Assembly (NCBI GenBank): GCA_013816245.1
Contig: JACDEU010000005.1
Location: 1-64,000 of the forward strand
Direction: 5' to 3'
DNA length: 64,000 nucleotides
Origin: Actinomycetota bacterium
GTDB lineage: Bacteria > Actinomycetota > Thermoleophilia > Gaiellales > Gaiellaceae
Within the stretch, counting starts at the first letter, position 1. The number at the start of each line of letters is the position of its first letter. The position numbers were made by a program, and so were the translations under genes. A model generated the notes under the pieces. It did no database searches, was not told where the DNA came from, and saw only the letters and a program-made list of their open reading frames with translations. This document shows, piece after piece, positions 33,135 to 41,595 of this stretch.

Positions 33135-34363
33135 GGCGGCCTCACCTCTGCCTGATCGCCGCGACGGCGATCGTCCCCCGCCTGATCGTCCTCGTGCACG
33201 AGCGCGATCGGATTCTCACCGCGTTCACCGACAAGAGCGACGACTTCGCCCAGACGTTCGTGCAGCACGGGACGTTCGGTTTCGTCCCGGGCGAGCCTTC
33301 CGCCTACACGCAGCCGTTGTACGGGTTCTTCCTCGTTCCGATCTACTGGATCTTCGGCCGGACCTGGTGGTCCGTCGGCGGCGCGCAGATCCTCGTCGCC
33401 ACCATCACCGCGCTGCTCGTCTACGCGATCGGCGCCCGCGTGATGTCACAGCGTGCCGGCATCGTCGCCGCAGTTCTCGCAACTCTCAATCCGTACCTCG
33501 TCTGGCACGACGTGCACCTGAACCGCGAGGTGCTCGACCAGCTCGTTGCGGCGGCACTCATCCTCTGCACGCTGATCGCAGCTGACCGACGGTCCGTTGC
33601 CTCGGCGGCGGCTGCCGGGATCTATGCCGGGCTGGCGATCCTCGGCAACGTGCGCCTCGCCCTCATCCCCGTCGTCGTCGCGGCGTACCTGCTCATTCGC
33701 TCCCGTCGAAACTGGGTCGCGCCGTTCGCTGTCGTCGTCGCAGCCGCGGTCGTCGTGATCCCGTGGGCCGTGCGCAACAGGGCCGAGGTCGGATGCTTTG
33801 CGCTCACGACGGACGGGCGTGCGCTCTGGAAGGCGAACAACGACCAGACGTACCACCTGCTCGCCGAAGGGAAGTGGATCGACGACGTCAAGGATCCACC
33901 CGGTCATCCTTATCCGAACCCCGAAGAGGCGCGGGACCTCTACAGGCTGAACGGCAAGAAGATCCACGTGGACGAATGCGCGAATCAGGCCTACTACCAG
34001 CACAAGGCCTGGGTGTTCGTGCGCGACCATCCGGGCGAGAAGACACGGCTCGCTGCACAGGCGGTGCGCATGGAATGGGATCCACGGACGACCGCATCCG
34101 CGACCGATTCAGGGCACGGCGCAATCCGGAACCTGGCACAGCCGCTGTACACGTCCTTCCTCTACGCACTGGGGCTGATCGGCCTGTTCGTCGCGCCGGG
34201 GCGGTTCGTCGCGCTCGCGGCGGCGGTGCTCGTGTACCAAACGGCCGCAGCGATGGTCTTCGTCGGAGCGACCCGCTACCGCGTCGCGACCGACTTCCTG
34301 ATCGCCCTGCTCGCGGCCACGGCGCTCGACTGGGCGCTCACGAGATGGCGCAAGCGCGCGTGA
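33131..34363 (+). CDS. GT39/PMT-type GT-C membrane glycosyltransferase
   Basis: A 410-residue membrane protein with about nine hydrophobic segments. The first outer loop holds DKSDDFAQTFVQHG with acidic residues and the TQPLYGFFLVPIYW region that follows is typical of PMT/GT39 relatives; NPYLVWHDVHLNREV comes later. It lacks the large C-terminal domain of the two longer GT-C proteins. GTG 33131-33133 overlaps the asparagine synthase stop (GTGA). It probably transfers sugar from a polyprenyl phosphate on the outer face. Confidence 0.75.
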   Translation: MRRPHLCLIAATAIVPRLIVLVHERDRILTAFTDKSDDFAQTFVQHGTFGFVPGEPSAYTQPLYGFFLVPIYWIFGRTWWSVGGAQILVATITALLVYAIGARVMSQRAGIVAAVLATLNPYLVWHDVHLNREVLDQLVAAALILCTLIAADRRSVASAAAAGIYAGLAILGNVRLALIPVVVAAYLLIRSRRNWVAPFAVVVAAAVVVIPWAVRNRAEVGCFALTTDGRALWKANNDQTYHLLAEGKWIDDVKDPPGHPYPNPEEARDLYRLNGKKIHVDECANQAYYQHKAWVFVRDHPGEKTRLAAQAVRMEWDPRTTASATDSGHGAIRNLAQPLYTSFLYALGLIGLFVAPGRFVALAAAVLVYQTAAAMVFVGATRYRVATDFLIALLAATALDWALTRWRKRA

Positions 34364-35415
34364 AAGTCCTCCACGTTCATCGGATCGGTGGCATCGGCGG
34401 TTCAGAGCGCCATCTCCTGGCGCTGCTCCCCGCACTGGCCGAGCGCGGCGTCGACGTCAGCTTTCTCGGGCTCGACGACACGTCGCGCGCGCCGGATCCG
34501 TTCTACGACGCACTCGCGGTTCCGTATGAACGACTCCCCTCGCCGAGGGATCTGGACGTGCGGCTCGCACTTGCGGTGCGTCGAGCGACGCGGAAAGCGG
34601 ATCTCGTGCACACGCACCTGGTGCACGCGGACGTCTACGGTGCGCTCGGCTCTCGACGGCTCGTGTCGACGAAGCACAACGACGACCCGTTCCGCGCGGG
34701 CGCCTTCCGCTACGTCGAGCGCGCGTTGGCGCGGCGTGCGGCGAAGATCGTGGCGATCACGAGCGCCCTAGCGCGCTTCCAGGTCGAACGTGTGGGTCTT
34801 CCGGCAGAAAAGGTCGAAGTCATTCACTACGGCCTCGACGACCTGCCCGCTTCGTGGGGGACGAATGAGCCGGACCCGGTGCCGGACGATGCGCAGGTGC
34901 TGCTCGCGATCTCGCGCCTCGAGCCGCAGAAGGGACTCGACGTCGCAGTGCACGGGTTACCGGCGATCCGGGCCCGTCATCCCAAGGCTGCGCTGGTCGT
35001 GCTCGGCGAAGGACCGCAACGCGGCGAACTGGAGGCGCTCGCACGGGAGCTGGAAGTGCCGGTGCATCTGCTCGGACGGGTGCCCGACGTCGCGAGTTGG
35101 CTTCGGCGGGCAGAACTCCTCGTGCATCCCGCACGCTGGGAGGGATTCGGTCTCGCGCTCCTCGAGGCGATGCTCGCCGCAAAACCGGTCGTCGCGACGA
35201 ACGTCAGCTCCATCCCCGAGATCGTTGTCGGCGGCGAGACGGGACTGCTCGTCCCGCCGAACGACCCCGCCGCACTCGCAGAAGCGGTGAACCGCGTCCT
35301 GGACGATCCCGGCAACTACGGAGAGCAAGGCCTCGCCCGCTCGAGCGCCGAGTTCAGCGTCGAGAAGATGACGAGCCGGACGCTCCGCACCTACGAGTCA
35401 GCTCTCCAAGCCTGA
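34360..35415 (+). CDS. GT4 glycosyltransferase
   Basis: A 351-residue GT-B enzyme. It opens VLHVHRIGGIGGSERHLL, has HTHLVHADVYG near residue 83 and the donor motif ARWEGFGLALLEAMLAAK near 265. The start is GTG 34360-34362 (GTGA overlap); ATG 34345, five codons upstream, is the alternative. It is clearly related to the gene that converges on it at 35479-36582: both share the GxSExHLL opening, HTHLVHADVYG, VSTKH and HYG segments. Confidence 0.9.
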   Translation: MKVLHVHRIGGIGGSERHLLALLPALAERGVDVSFLGLDDTSRAPDPFYDALAVPYERLPSPRDLDVRLALAVRRATRKADLVHTHLVHADVYGALGSRRLVSTKHNDDPFRAGAFRYVERALARRAAKIVAITSALARFQVERVGLPAEKVEVIHYGLDDLPASWGTNEPDPVPDDAQVLLAISRLEPQKGLDVAVHGLPAIRARHPKAALVVLGEGPQRGELEALARELEVPVHLLGRVPDVASWLRRAELLVHPARWEGFGLALLEAMLAAKPVVATNVSSIPEIVVGGETGLLVPPNDPAALAEAVNRVLDDPGNYGEQGLARSSAEFSVEKMTSRTLRTYESALQA

Positions 35416-35438
35416 GCCAACTCGCGAGCTCGGACGCG

Positions 35439-35480
35439 TCCCCGCGGGACACGTGCCAGGGACTGTCCCGGGGACGTGTC
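35439..35480. terminator. Nested inverted repeats between convergent GT4 genes, probable bidirectional terminator
   Basis: The 63-base gap holds GACACGT (35448-35454) and ACGTGTC (35474-35480) as outer arms around an inner GGGAC-T-GTCCC hairpin (35459-35469), with further GTCCC/GGGAC pairs at 35439-35449 and 35465-35475. No T run follows. The GACAC/GTGTC core recalls the palindrome at 4126-4138. Confidence 0.5.
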
Positions 35481-36582
35481 AGGTTCGGGCGGCCAGCGCG
35501 CCCTCGTAGAGGAGCTCCGTCCGGTCCGTGCAGCGGGTTTGCAGGAAATGCTCGAGCGCCCTGCGCCGGCCCGCCTCCCCCATCGCCCGGGCTCGCGGCA
35601 GATCGCCGGCCAACCGGACGATTGCGTCGACCAGCGGATCTGCTTCGCCCGGCGGAACCAGGAGACCCGTGACACCGTCCTGAACGAGCTCGCCGAGGCC
35701 GCCGATCTCGGCGGCGATCACCGGCCGCGCCCGCTCCATCGCCTCGAGGGCGACCATGCCGAATCCCTCACCCATCGACGGCACCACGACGATCGCGGCG
35801 TCCGCGACCGCCTTCTGCACAGGCGCGACGTAGCCGAGGAAGTGAACCGCGTCTTCGATCTCGAGCTCCTTGGCGAGCGCCCGCAGCGCCGGCTCTAGCG
35901 GACCGCGGCCCGCGATCTGCAACTCGAGCCCCGGAATCCGCCGCCGCGCCTCCGCGAATGCGCGCATCAGCACGATGTGCCCTTTGATGGGAATCAGGCG
36001 GCCCACACACAGGAGTCGCGGCACGTCGCCTTCGTAGGGTCGCGGCGCTCCGTCGGGCTCGATGCCGTAGTGGACGATCTCGAAGCTCGCGCCGTCGAAC
36101 CCCTCGACTTCCTCCAGATAACGCGCGAGCCCGCGGGAGATGGCGATGTGCGTGTGCGCGAAGGTCGCGATTGCCCGGTCGCCGAGCGCGAACCCGGGGT
36201 TCTCGCGGAACTCGTTGAAGCCGTGCTTCGTCGATACACGCACCGGGATACCTGTCAGCGCACCCGTCAGCTGTCCATACACGTCGGCGTGCACGAGATG
36301 CGTGTGCAGGATCTTCGGACGCTTGCGCGCAAGGTAAGCGCCGAGTCGCAGGAAGGCGATCGGATCCACGTCGGCCGCGAGGGAGATCGCGTCGAGCGGT
36401 ATGCCGCGACCCGTCAGCTCGCGGGCGAACTCCCAAGCGCCGGGCTCGTGCTCGTGCAACATGAGAAACCGGACGTCCCACCCTCGCTCCTTCAAGCGCG
36501 GCAAGAGCGAGAGCAGGTGAGCCTCCGAGCCCGAGATTCCCGCCACTTTCTGCAGATGCAAAACCAAGCCGTTGCCGGTCAT
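35479..36582 (-). CDS. GT4 glycosyltransferase, last gene of the flippase operon
   Basis: A 367-residue GT-B enzyme: VLHLQKVAGISGSEAHLL at the start, HTHLVHADVYG near 107 and the donor motif SMGEGFGMVALEAMERAR near 280. The ATG at 36580-36582 overlaps the stop before it by four bases. It is a paralogue of the gene at 34360-35415, placed tail to tail with it on the opposite strand. Confidence 0.9.
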   Translation of the reverse strand: MTGNGLVLHLQKVAGISGSEAHLLSLLPRLKERGWDVRFLMLHEHEPGAWEFARELTGRGIPLDAISLAADVDPIAFLRLGAYLARKRPKILHTHLVHADVYGQLTGALTGIPVRVSTKHGFNEFRENPGFALGDRAIATFAHTHIAISRGLARYLEEVEGFDGASFEIVHYGIEPDGAPRPYEGDVPRLLCVGRLIPIKGHIVLMRAFAEARRRIPGLELQIAGRGPLEPALRALAKELEIEDAVHFLGYVAPVQKAVADAAIVVVPSMGEGFGMVALEAMERARPVIAAEIGGLGELVQDGVTGLLVPPGEADPLVDAIVRLAGDLPRARAMGEAGRRRALEHFLQTRCTDRTELLYEGALAART

Positions 36583-37574
36583 CGCGCCGCCGCCAGGATG
36601 CCGTCGGCCCACGTGTTCACCGAATGGCGGTCCGCGACACGCTCGCGGAGCGTTCGGCCGATCTTCGCCCGCTCACCCTCGTCCAGGCTCGCAAGCCAGC
36701 GCAGCCTCTCCGCGAGACTCTCCGGCGAGTCGCGCTCGAACGAGAGCGGGAAGCCGTCGAAGAGCTCGTCGAAGACGGGATTCGACGCGAGGACCGGGAG
36801 ACACGCCGCGGCAGCCTCGTAGACGACCTTGTCCGGAGCGCCAGCCTCCATGTTGTTGACCAGGACGTCGGCGCGCGCGAACAGGTCGGGCACCTCAGCA
36901 CGCGGGACCGCGTCGCCGAGCGGGAAGCCGCGCTCCTCGAGCTTTGCACGATGCCGGCGCTCGAGATCGTTCAGCGCAACGCCGTGCAACTTCACTTCGA
37001 CTCCGTCGACCTGCTGCACGCCCCGCAGGATCGTCTCGATTCCCTTTGCCGGCGAATAGCGTCCGAGCACGAGCGCGCGCAGGACGGCGTGCGCGCTGCG
37101 ATCGGTGCAGGAGAACTCGCTCACGTCGATACCGTGCCCGATCCCCCGCACCTTCGCCGACTCGAGCGGAAACGAACGGCGGTCTACGCTGACGACGGCG
37201 GTCGCCAGCCGCTCGGCCACGCGCAGCGTCGGAGATGCTTTCCAATGCGTGTACCAGAGCAGGAGCGGCGTGCGGCGCGCGCGCACGAGCGGCGCGGCCA
37301 GGAGAACGTAGACCGGGATCATGTGAGCGACGACTGCGTCTGCCGGCAGGGCACGGGCCAGTTCACGCTCGAAGCGCCACGCGCGACCCGGTTGCGTTGC
37401 CGCACCGAACGTGCGCACCTCCACATTCGACGGCAATCTCTCGCCGCTGCCGGCCTGCGCGAGCACCACCACCTCGTCGACTCGCTCCGCGAGTGCGCGG
37501 ATCTGCGGAATGGTCGCCGCGAGAACGGGGTGCGCCGGATCGACGCTCTGGGTCAGAAAGAGCAGACGGCGCAT
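36579..37574 (-). CDS. GT4-like glycosyltransferase
   Basis: A 331-residue GT-B protein. The N-terminal half has LLFLTQSVDPAHPVLAA and WYTHWKASPTLR; the C-terminal half has LGRYSPAKGIETIL and MEAGAPDKVVYEAAA, the donor site in which the usual first Glu is shifted. The ATG at 37572-37574 shares one base with the stop of the GNAT gene (TGATG). Specificity is unknown. Confidence 0.85.
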   Translation of the reverse strand: MRRLLFLTQSVDPAHPVLAATIPQIRALAERVDEVVVLAQAGSGERLPSNVEVRTFGAATQPGRAWRFERELARALPADAVVAHMIPVYVLLAAPLVRARRTPLLLWYTHWKASPTLRVAERLATAVVSVDRRSFPLESAKVRGIGHGIDVSEFSCTDRSAHAVLRALVLGRYSPAKGIETILRGVQQVDGVEVKLHGVALNDLERRHRAKLEERGFPLGDAVPRAEVPDLFARADVLVNNMEAGAPDKVVYEAAAACLPVLASNPVFDELFDGFPLSFERDSPESLAERLRWLASLDEGERAKIGRTLRERVADRHSVNTWADGILAAAR

Positions 37575-38461
37575 CAGAAGAAATCCGTGTCGCCGAGAGT
37601 GAAGCGCCACGACTGGGGGTCGATGTCCAGTTCGCCGGCAAGGGGCTTCCCCATGAAGTCGAGCGACATCGGTGTCGGAACGAAGCCGCAGGAGGCATAC
37701 GCGGCTCGCTGGCCGAGGCCCGGAAGCGCGAACAATGCCTGCGTCCGAGGCTTGACACCGGCGAGGCAAGCTCGCAGCAGCGGCCGTACAGGGCCGACGA
37801 GATCCGCGACGAGCGCGATCGGCCGGCCCCGGTGCCGTTTGTGCCCGAGAACGGCGTACCCGTCACCCGAGCGGTACGCCACGTAGTCACGCGGCGAATC
37901 GAGGTAGCGCCAGTTCAGGTAATCCGCGCTGCGCACGATGTGGTTCGGCCACCCCGCGGCCGCATCGCCGTCGAACTCGAACCGCTCGATCCGCTCCGCG
38001 CCACCGCGTCGCAGCGAGATCCGCGGCAACGGTCGCGCCCAGACACGCAGCTTCGCGATCGACGTCCAGCCGAGCGGCCCGACGAAGAGGGGTGCAGTAG
38101 GCGCTGACGCGAACGCGAGCACGACGGCTGCACCCTTGGCCTTTGCCTCTTCCTCGTGCTTTCGCTCGAGGCCGACGAAGATGCCGCGGCCGCGCGCGAC
38201 CGGATCGGTCGTCGCGTGCACCGAGAACGTCGCGGGGCGCCGGCCGCCGCCGAGCGCCATCCGGTAGATCGAGTGCGCCGCCACACCGATCACGCGCCCG
38301 TCATCGAAGGCGACCGACATCAGTGAGCCCTCGGGATTTCGGGAGAACCACCAGTCGAACTCGGCACTGCTGAGCGCCGCGTCGCCCCACGCGTCTCGCA
38401 ACAGCCGGAGGTAGTCCTCCCGCTGCCCCGGTTCGTAGGCGGCCAGCTCGTAGCCGGACAC
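37574..38461 (-). CDS. GNAT-family N-acetyltransferase
   Basis: A 295-residue protein with a GNAT domain in its first half: FDWWFSRNPEGS, VIGVAAHSIYRM and TDPVARGRGIF, where the R-G-R-G stretch forms the acetyl-CoA loop. The second half (NYLNWRY-like NWRYLDSP, LVADLVGP) resembles a second, degenerate GNAT unit. It probably acylates an amino sugar of the glycan. The start is GTG 38459-38461, directly adjacent to the deacetylase stop. Deacetylase and acetyltransferase side by side suggest swapping of acyl groups on a sugar. Confidence 0.8.
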   Translation of the reverse strand: MSGYELAAYEPGQREDYLRLLRDAWGDAALSSAEFDWWFSRNPEGSLMSVAFDDGRVIGVAAHSIYRMALGGGRRPATFSVHATTDPVARGRGIFVGLERKHEEEAKAKGAAVVLAFASAPTAPLFVGPLGWTSIAKLRVWARPLPRISLRRGGAERIERFEFDGDAAAGWPNHIVRSADYLNWRYLDSPRDYVAYRSGDGYAVLGHKRHRGRPIALVADLVGPVRPLLRACLAGVKPRTQALFALPGLGQRAAYASCGFVPTPMSLDFMGKPLAGELDIDPQSWRFTLGDTDFF

Positions 38462-39352
38462 TTACTTGGTGGACGTGCCGAGGGCCGCGTTGAAGATGCG
38501 CCGTGCGTGCGTTCCGGTGACCGTGTCCTTGAGCGAGATCAGGTCACACGCTCCTGCGAGCACGAGCTCGAACGTGCGCGGAGAGTACGGCTCGATGTTG
38601 TAGCGGCGAAGCTGCAACGGATCGGTTGCCTCGGAGTTCGCGCCGGAGACCGCCGTGAAGGCGACGTCGTAGCCCGCCTGCCGCACGAGCGACAGGTGCA
38701 CGGGCTTGTAGTGCGCCTCGGAGCCCTTCACGTAGGAGAAGGCGCGCACCGGCCTGCCGAGGCGCTCCTCGAGCCTCAACTTCGAGAGCGCGATCTCGCG
38801 GGCCGCCTCGTCGACCTCCAGATCGGCGAGGGGCCGGTGCGAGATCCCGTGCGATTCGATCCGGATTCCCTCGCGCTCGAGATCCGCGAGCTCGCCCCAT
38901 TCGATCGTGCGGTTCAGGATCCCCTGTGCAGCAAGGTGTTCCTCGTGCGGTAGCGGATGGCGGTCGTCGAGGTAGCCGATCGGAACGAAGAGGACGGCCG
39001 AATAGCCGTACTTGCGCAGCACCGTCGCGGCGTTGTCGAGGTTGTCGTGGTAGCCGTCGTCGAACGTGATCAGCACTGCGCGCTCCGGGAGCGCCTTGCC
39101 GTCGACGTAGTGGTCGAGCACGGCGTCGAGATCGACGACGGTGTAGTCGAGGTCACGGAGCTGGTCCATCTGCTCGTCGAAGATCGATACGGGCATCGTC
39201 AGTGGATTCGCCGGAACGTCGTTCACCTTGTGGTACATGAGCACGCGCAATGTCCGGTCGCCGTCGCCGTTCCCGCCGATGGCGGTCGCCGTCTCGCCGA
39301 TCGTCCGGTACACGGAGTTCTTCAGAACCTGCTTGAACCGGTCTGCCCGCAT
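38462..39352 (-). CDS. Polysaccharide deacetylase (NodB domain)
   Basis: A 296-residue deacetylase. VLMYHKVND near residue 38, LITFDDGYHDN at about 93-103 with the metal and catalytic Asp pair, and IESHGISH with the two His of the zinc triad are all present. No signal peptide is evident, so it may act on a cytosolic lipid-linked intermediate, or be membrane-associated. It lies 6 bases after the GT4 gene upstream. Removal of acetyl groups from N-acetyl sugars is the likely reaction. Confidence 0.9.
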   Translation of the reverse strand: MRADRFKQVLKNSVYRTIGETATAIGGNGDGDRTLRVLMYHKVNDVPANPLTMPVSIFDEQMDQLRDLDYTVVDLDAVLDHYVDGKALPERAVLITFDDGYHDNLDNAATVLRKYGYSAVLFVPIGYLDDRHPLPHEEHLAAQGILNRTIEWGELADLEREGIRIESHGISHRPLADLEVDEAAREIALSKLRLEERLGRPVRAFSYVKGSEAHYKPVHLSLVRQAGYDVAFTAVSGANSEATDPLQLRRYNIEPYSPRTFELVLAGACDLISLKDTVTGTHARRIFNAALGTSTK

Positions 39353-39358
39353 GGCCGA

Positions 39359-40465
39359 CTAGCTTAGTCCGGCGGTCCGCTCGACCAGTGCGCGGAGGCG
39401 GGAGGCGAACTCCTCAGGCGAGATCGTCCACTCTCCGGCGCTCCCCTGCGCGCCCGAAGCGAGTCTCTGCGCGAGGGCGTCGTCGCTGAGCATCCGAACC
39501 AGCGCGGCCGCCAGCGCCTCGGTGTCGCCCTTCTCGACGAGGAGCCCGTTCACACCGTCCTCGACGAGATCCGGGATGCCGCCCACACGGCTCGCGACGA
39601 GAGGACGGCCGCGGCAGAAGGCTTCCACGATCACGCGGCCCATTCCTTCGGAGCGCGAAGGCAGGACGAGGAGCGTCGAGTCGTCGAGCGCGGACGACAC
39701 CTCGCTCTGTGTCAGCCGCTCCGTCCAGCTCGTCTGCCCGGGAAGCTCTCGCACGAGCTCTTCCACCAACGGTCGCATCGTGCCGGAGCCGACGAGCCGC
39801 AACTGCGCCTGCGGAACCTGCGGCGCGGCGCGGCGCCAGGCCTCGGCCAGCCCGTCGACGTTCTTGTAGCGCTCGAGGACTCCGACGAAGAGCGCAGCCG
39901 GACGCTCGGGCAACTTCGTCGGCGACGACTGCAGAAAGGAGTCGAAGTCCATGTAGGCCGGGAACTCGTCCGCCGGCTCGAGGCCGAGCTCGCGCACGAG
40001 GCCTGTCGTATAGCCGGTGACCGTTCTGATGCCGTCGGCCTTGCGGAGCGCGGCGAGTGCCACCCGGTCGGCGACAGGGCTGAGCGCTCCCCGAAGGCGC
40101 GAGCCGTACAGGCGCGTCGGCGCGCGCCAGTCGCCGTGGAGATCTGCGATCACCGCCGTGCCGCCCATTTGGGCAAGCTTCCGCGCGCTCAGCGCTGCGG
40201 CCGTCTCGTGCGCGCCCTGCGCGAGCACCGCATGCGGCCGGAAGGAACGCAACTCCCGCGCGATGCGGAGCGGCAGCGCGGCGAAGAACGCCGGCCCGTC
40301 CAGCACCGGCAGCTCGCGCGCGAGCCGAAACGTGCCGTTGCCGCCAGTGCCGCCTGCGAGCACGCGGAAGTCGATCTCGTCGCCGATGGCATCCCACTTG
40401 CGCGCGAGACTCGGCGCGAGCGGCAGCTCGATCCGCCGTGAGACGAACAGCACGCGCGGCTTCAT
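39359..40465 (-). CDS. GT4 glycosyltransferase
   Basis: A 368-residue GT-B enzyme: LFVSRRIELPLAPSLARKW at the start, DLHGDWR near 128 and donor motif SRSEGMGRVIVEAFCRG near 275, with the two family glutamates. The ATG at 40463-40465 overlaps the stop before it by four bases. The N-terminal signature is unlike that of other GT4 proteins here, so the acceptor probably differs. Confidence 0.9.
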   Translation of the reverse strand: MKPRVLFVSRRIELPLAPSLARKWDAIGDEIDFRVLAGGTGGNGTFRLARELPVLDGPAFFAALPLRIARELRSFRPHAVLAQGAHETAAALSARKLAQMGGTAVIADLHGDWRAPTRLYGSRLRGALSPVADRVALAALRKADGIRTVTGYTTGLVRELGLEPADEFPAYMDFDSFLQSSPTKLPERPAALFVGVLERYKNVDGLAEAWRRAAPQVPQAQLRLVGSGTMRPLVEELVRELPGQTSWTERLTQSEVSSALDDSTLLVLPSRSEGMGRVIVEAFCRGRPLVASRVGGIPDLVEDGVNGLLVEKGDTEALAAALVRMLSDDALAQRLASGAQGSAGEWTISPEEFASRLRALVERTAGLS

Positions 40466-41595
40466 GTCCGTGCGACCCGACGAAGCGTCTGTTCCAGCTC
40501 GCCGAAGACCCGCTCCGGGGCGTATTCCGCGACAGAGCCCGCAGCTGCGCCATGCAGGCGCTCGCGCAGAGCCTCGTCGCCGAAGTATCGTCGCACCGCC
40601 TCCCCGAGCGCGGCAGTGTCTCCCGGCGGCACCAGCAGCCCGTTGACCTCGTTGCGGACGACCTCCGCAACGCCACCCGCCTCCATCGCCAGCACAGGCG
40701 TCCCGACGGACAACGCCTCGACCACCGTGTGCGGGAAGTTCTCCCAGCTCGACGAGAGGATCGTCGCGTCGGCCGCATGAAAGAGCTCGACCACTTTCTC
40801 TCGCGGCTGCGCGCCGATGAAGCGCACACGTTCCGCGACTCCGAGCTCACGCGCCCTGCCCTCGAGCGGCTCACGATCGGGGCCTTCCCCGGCGATCACG
40901 AGCTGGACGCCGTCTGCGCCGGCGACCGCTTCGAGCGCCCGTTCCAGTGACTTCTGCGCGGTGAGCCGGCCTGCGAAGGCGAGTGTTGCGCCATTCAGGC
41001 CCAGCTCACGCCGCAGCTCGTCACGCGGACGTAGCGGTGGGAGCGAGGGGGCCGGATTCGGCAGCACCGTAACGCGCTCCGGCGAAACGCCCCAGGCAAG
41101 AGTGAGCTCGCGGAGATAGGCGCTCGGCGTGAAGACGTGCGCTGCATGGCGAAGCTCCACGTCACGCACGAACCGCAGGAGCGCTGATGACGCGCCGCCA
41201 CCGCCCTGCTGGAACTCGTCGACGTCGCCTTCGACCAGGCCCCGGCGACGGGAGCGCTCGAACGCCGGGTCGGCGGTCAGCTTCACGACGTACGGCTTTC
41301 GGGCAAAGCTTGCGCCGAGCGCGCTGCGGCCGAACATCCCGGTCGTGTAGACAACGTCGGCTTCGCGCGCGCGGTGATGGACGAGTGCTGCGCCACGGTA
41401 ATGCCGCACTCCGGGCCGATGGTGCCGTGGAACGGCGCGGACGGGATACGGACGCTTGGCGGGCGGGGCATCCGCAGTCGTGACGACCTCCACCTCGTGC
41501 CCACGTGAGCGCAAGAAGTCGGCGACATCGGGGGCATGGCTTGCGGGACCGCCGACGTCCGGCGGCCAGATGCCCGATACGACGAGCACCCTCAC
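40462..41595 (-). CDS. GT4 glycosyltransferase
   Basis: A 377-residue GT-B enzyme. The glycine-rich acceptor loop is SGIWPPDVGGPASHAPD (about 5-21), FAGRLTAQKSLERAL marks the donor half and SSSWENFPHTVVEALSVG is the donor motif near 280. It overlaps the flippase stop upstream and the GT4 start downstream by four bases each. Confidence 0.9.
   Translation of the reverse strand: MRVLVVSGIWPPDVGGPASHAPDVADFLRSRGHEVEVVTTADAPPAKRPYPVRAVPRHHRPGVRHYRGAALVHHRAREADVVYTTGMFGRSALGASFARKPYVVKLTADPAFERSRRRGLVEGDVDEFQQGGGGASSALLRFVRDVELRHAAHVFTPSAYLRELTLAWGVSPERVTVLPNPAPSLPPLRPRDELRRELGLNGATLAFAGRLTAQKSLERALEAVAGADGVQLVIAGEGPDREPLEGRARELGVAERVRFIGAQPREKVVELFHAADATILSSSWENFPHTVVEALSVGTPVLAMEAGGVAEVVRNEVNGLLVPPGDTAALGEAVRRYFGDEALRERLHGAAAGSVAEYAPERVFGELEQTLRRVART

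Noticed and set aside
34345-34347. ATG as start of the GT4 gene at 34360
   Set aside because: The GTG at 34360 gives the standard four-base overlap seen at neighbouring junctions, and the protein begins there like its paralogue. It cannot be fully excluded.
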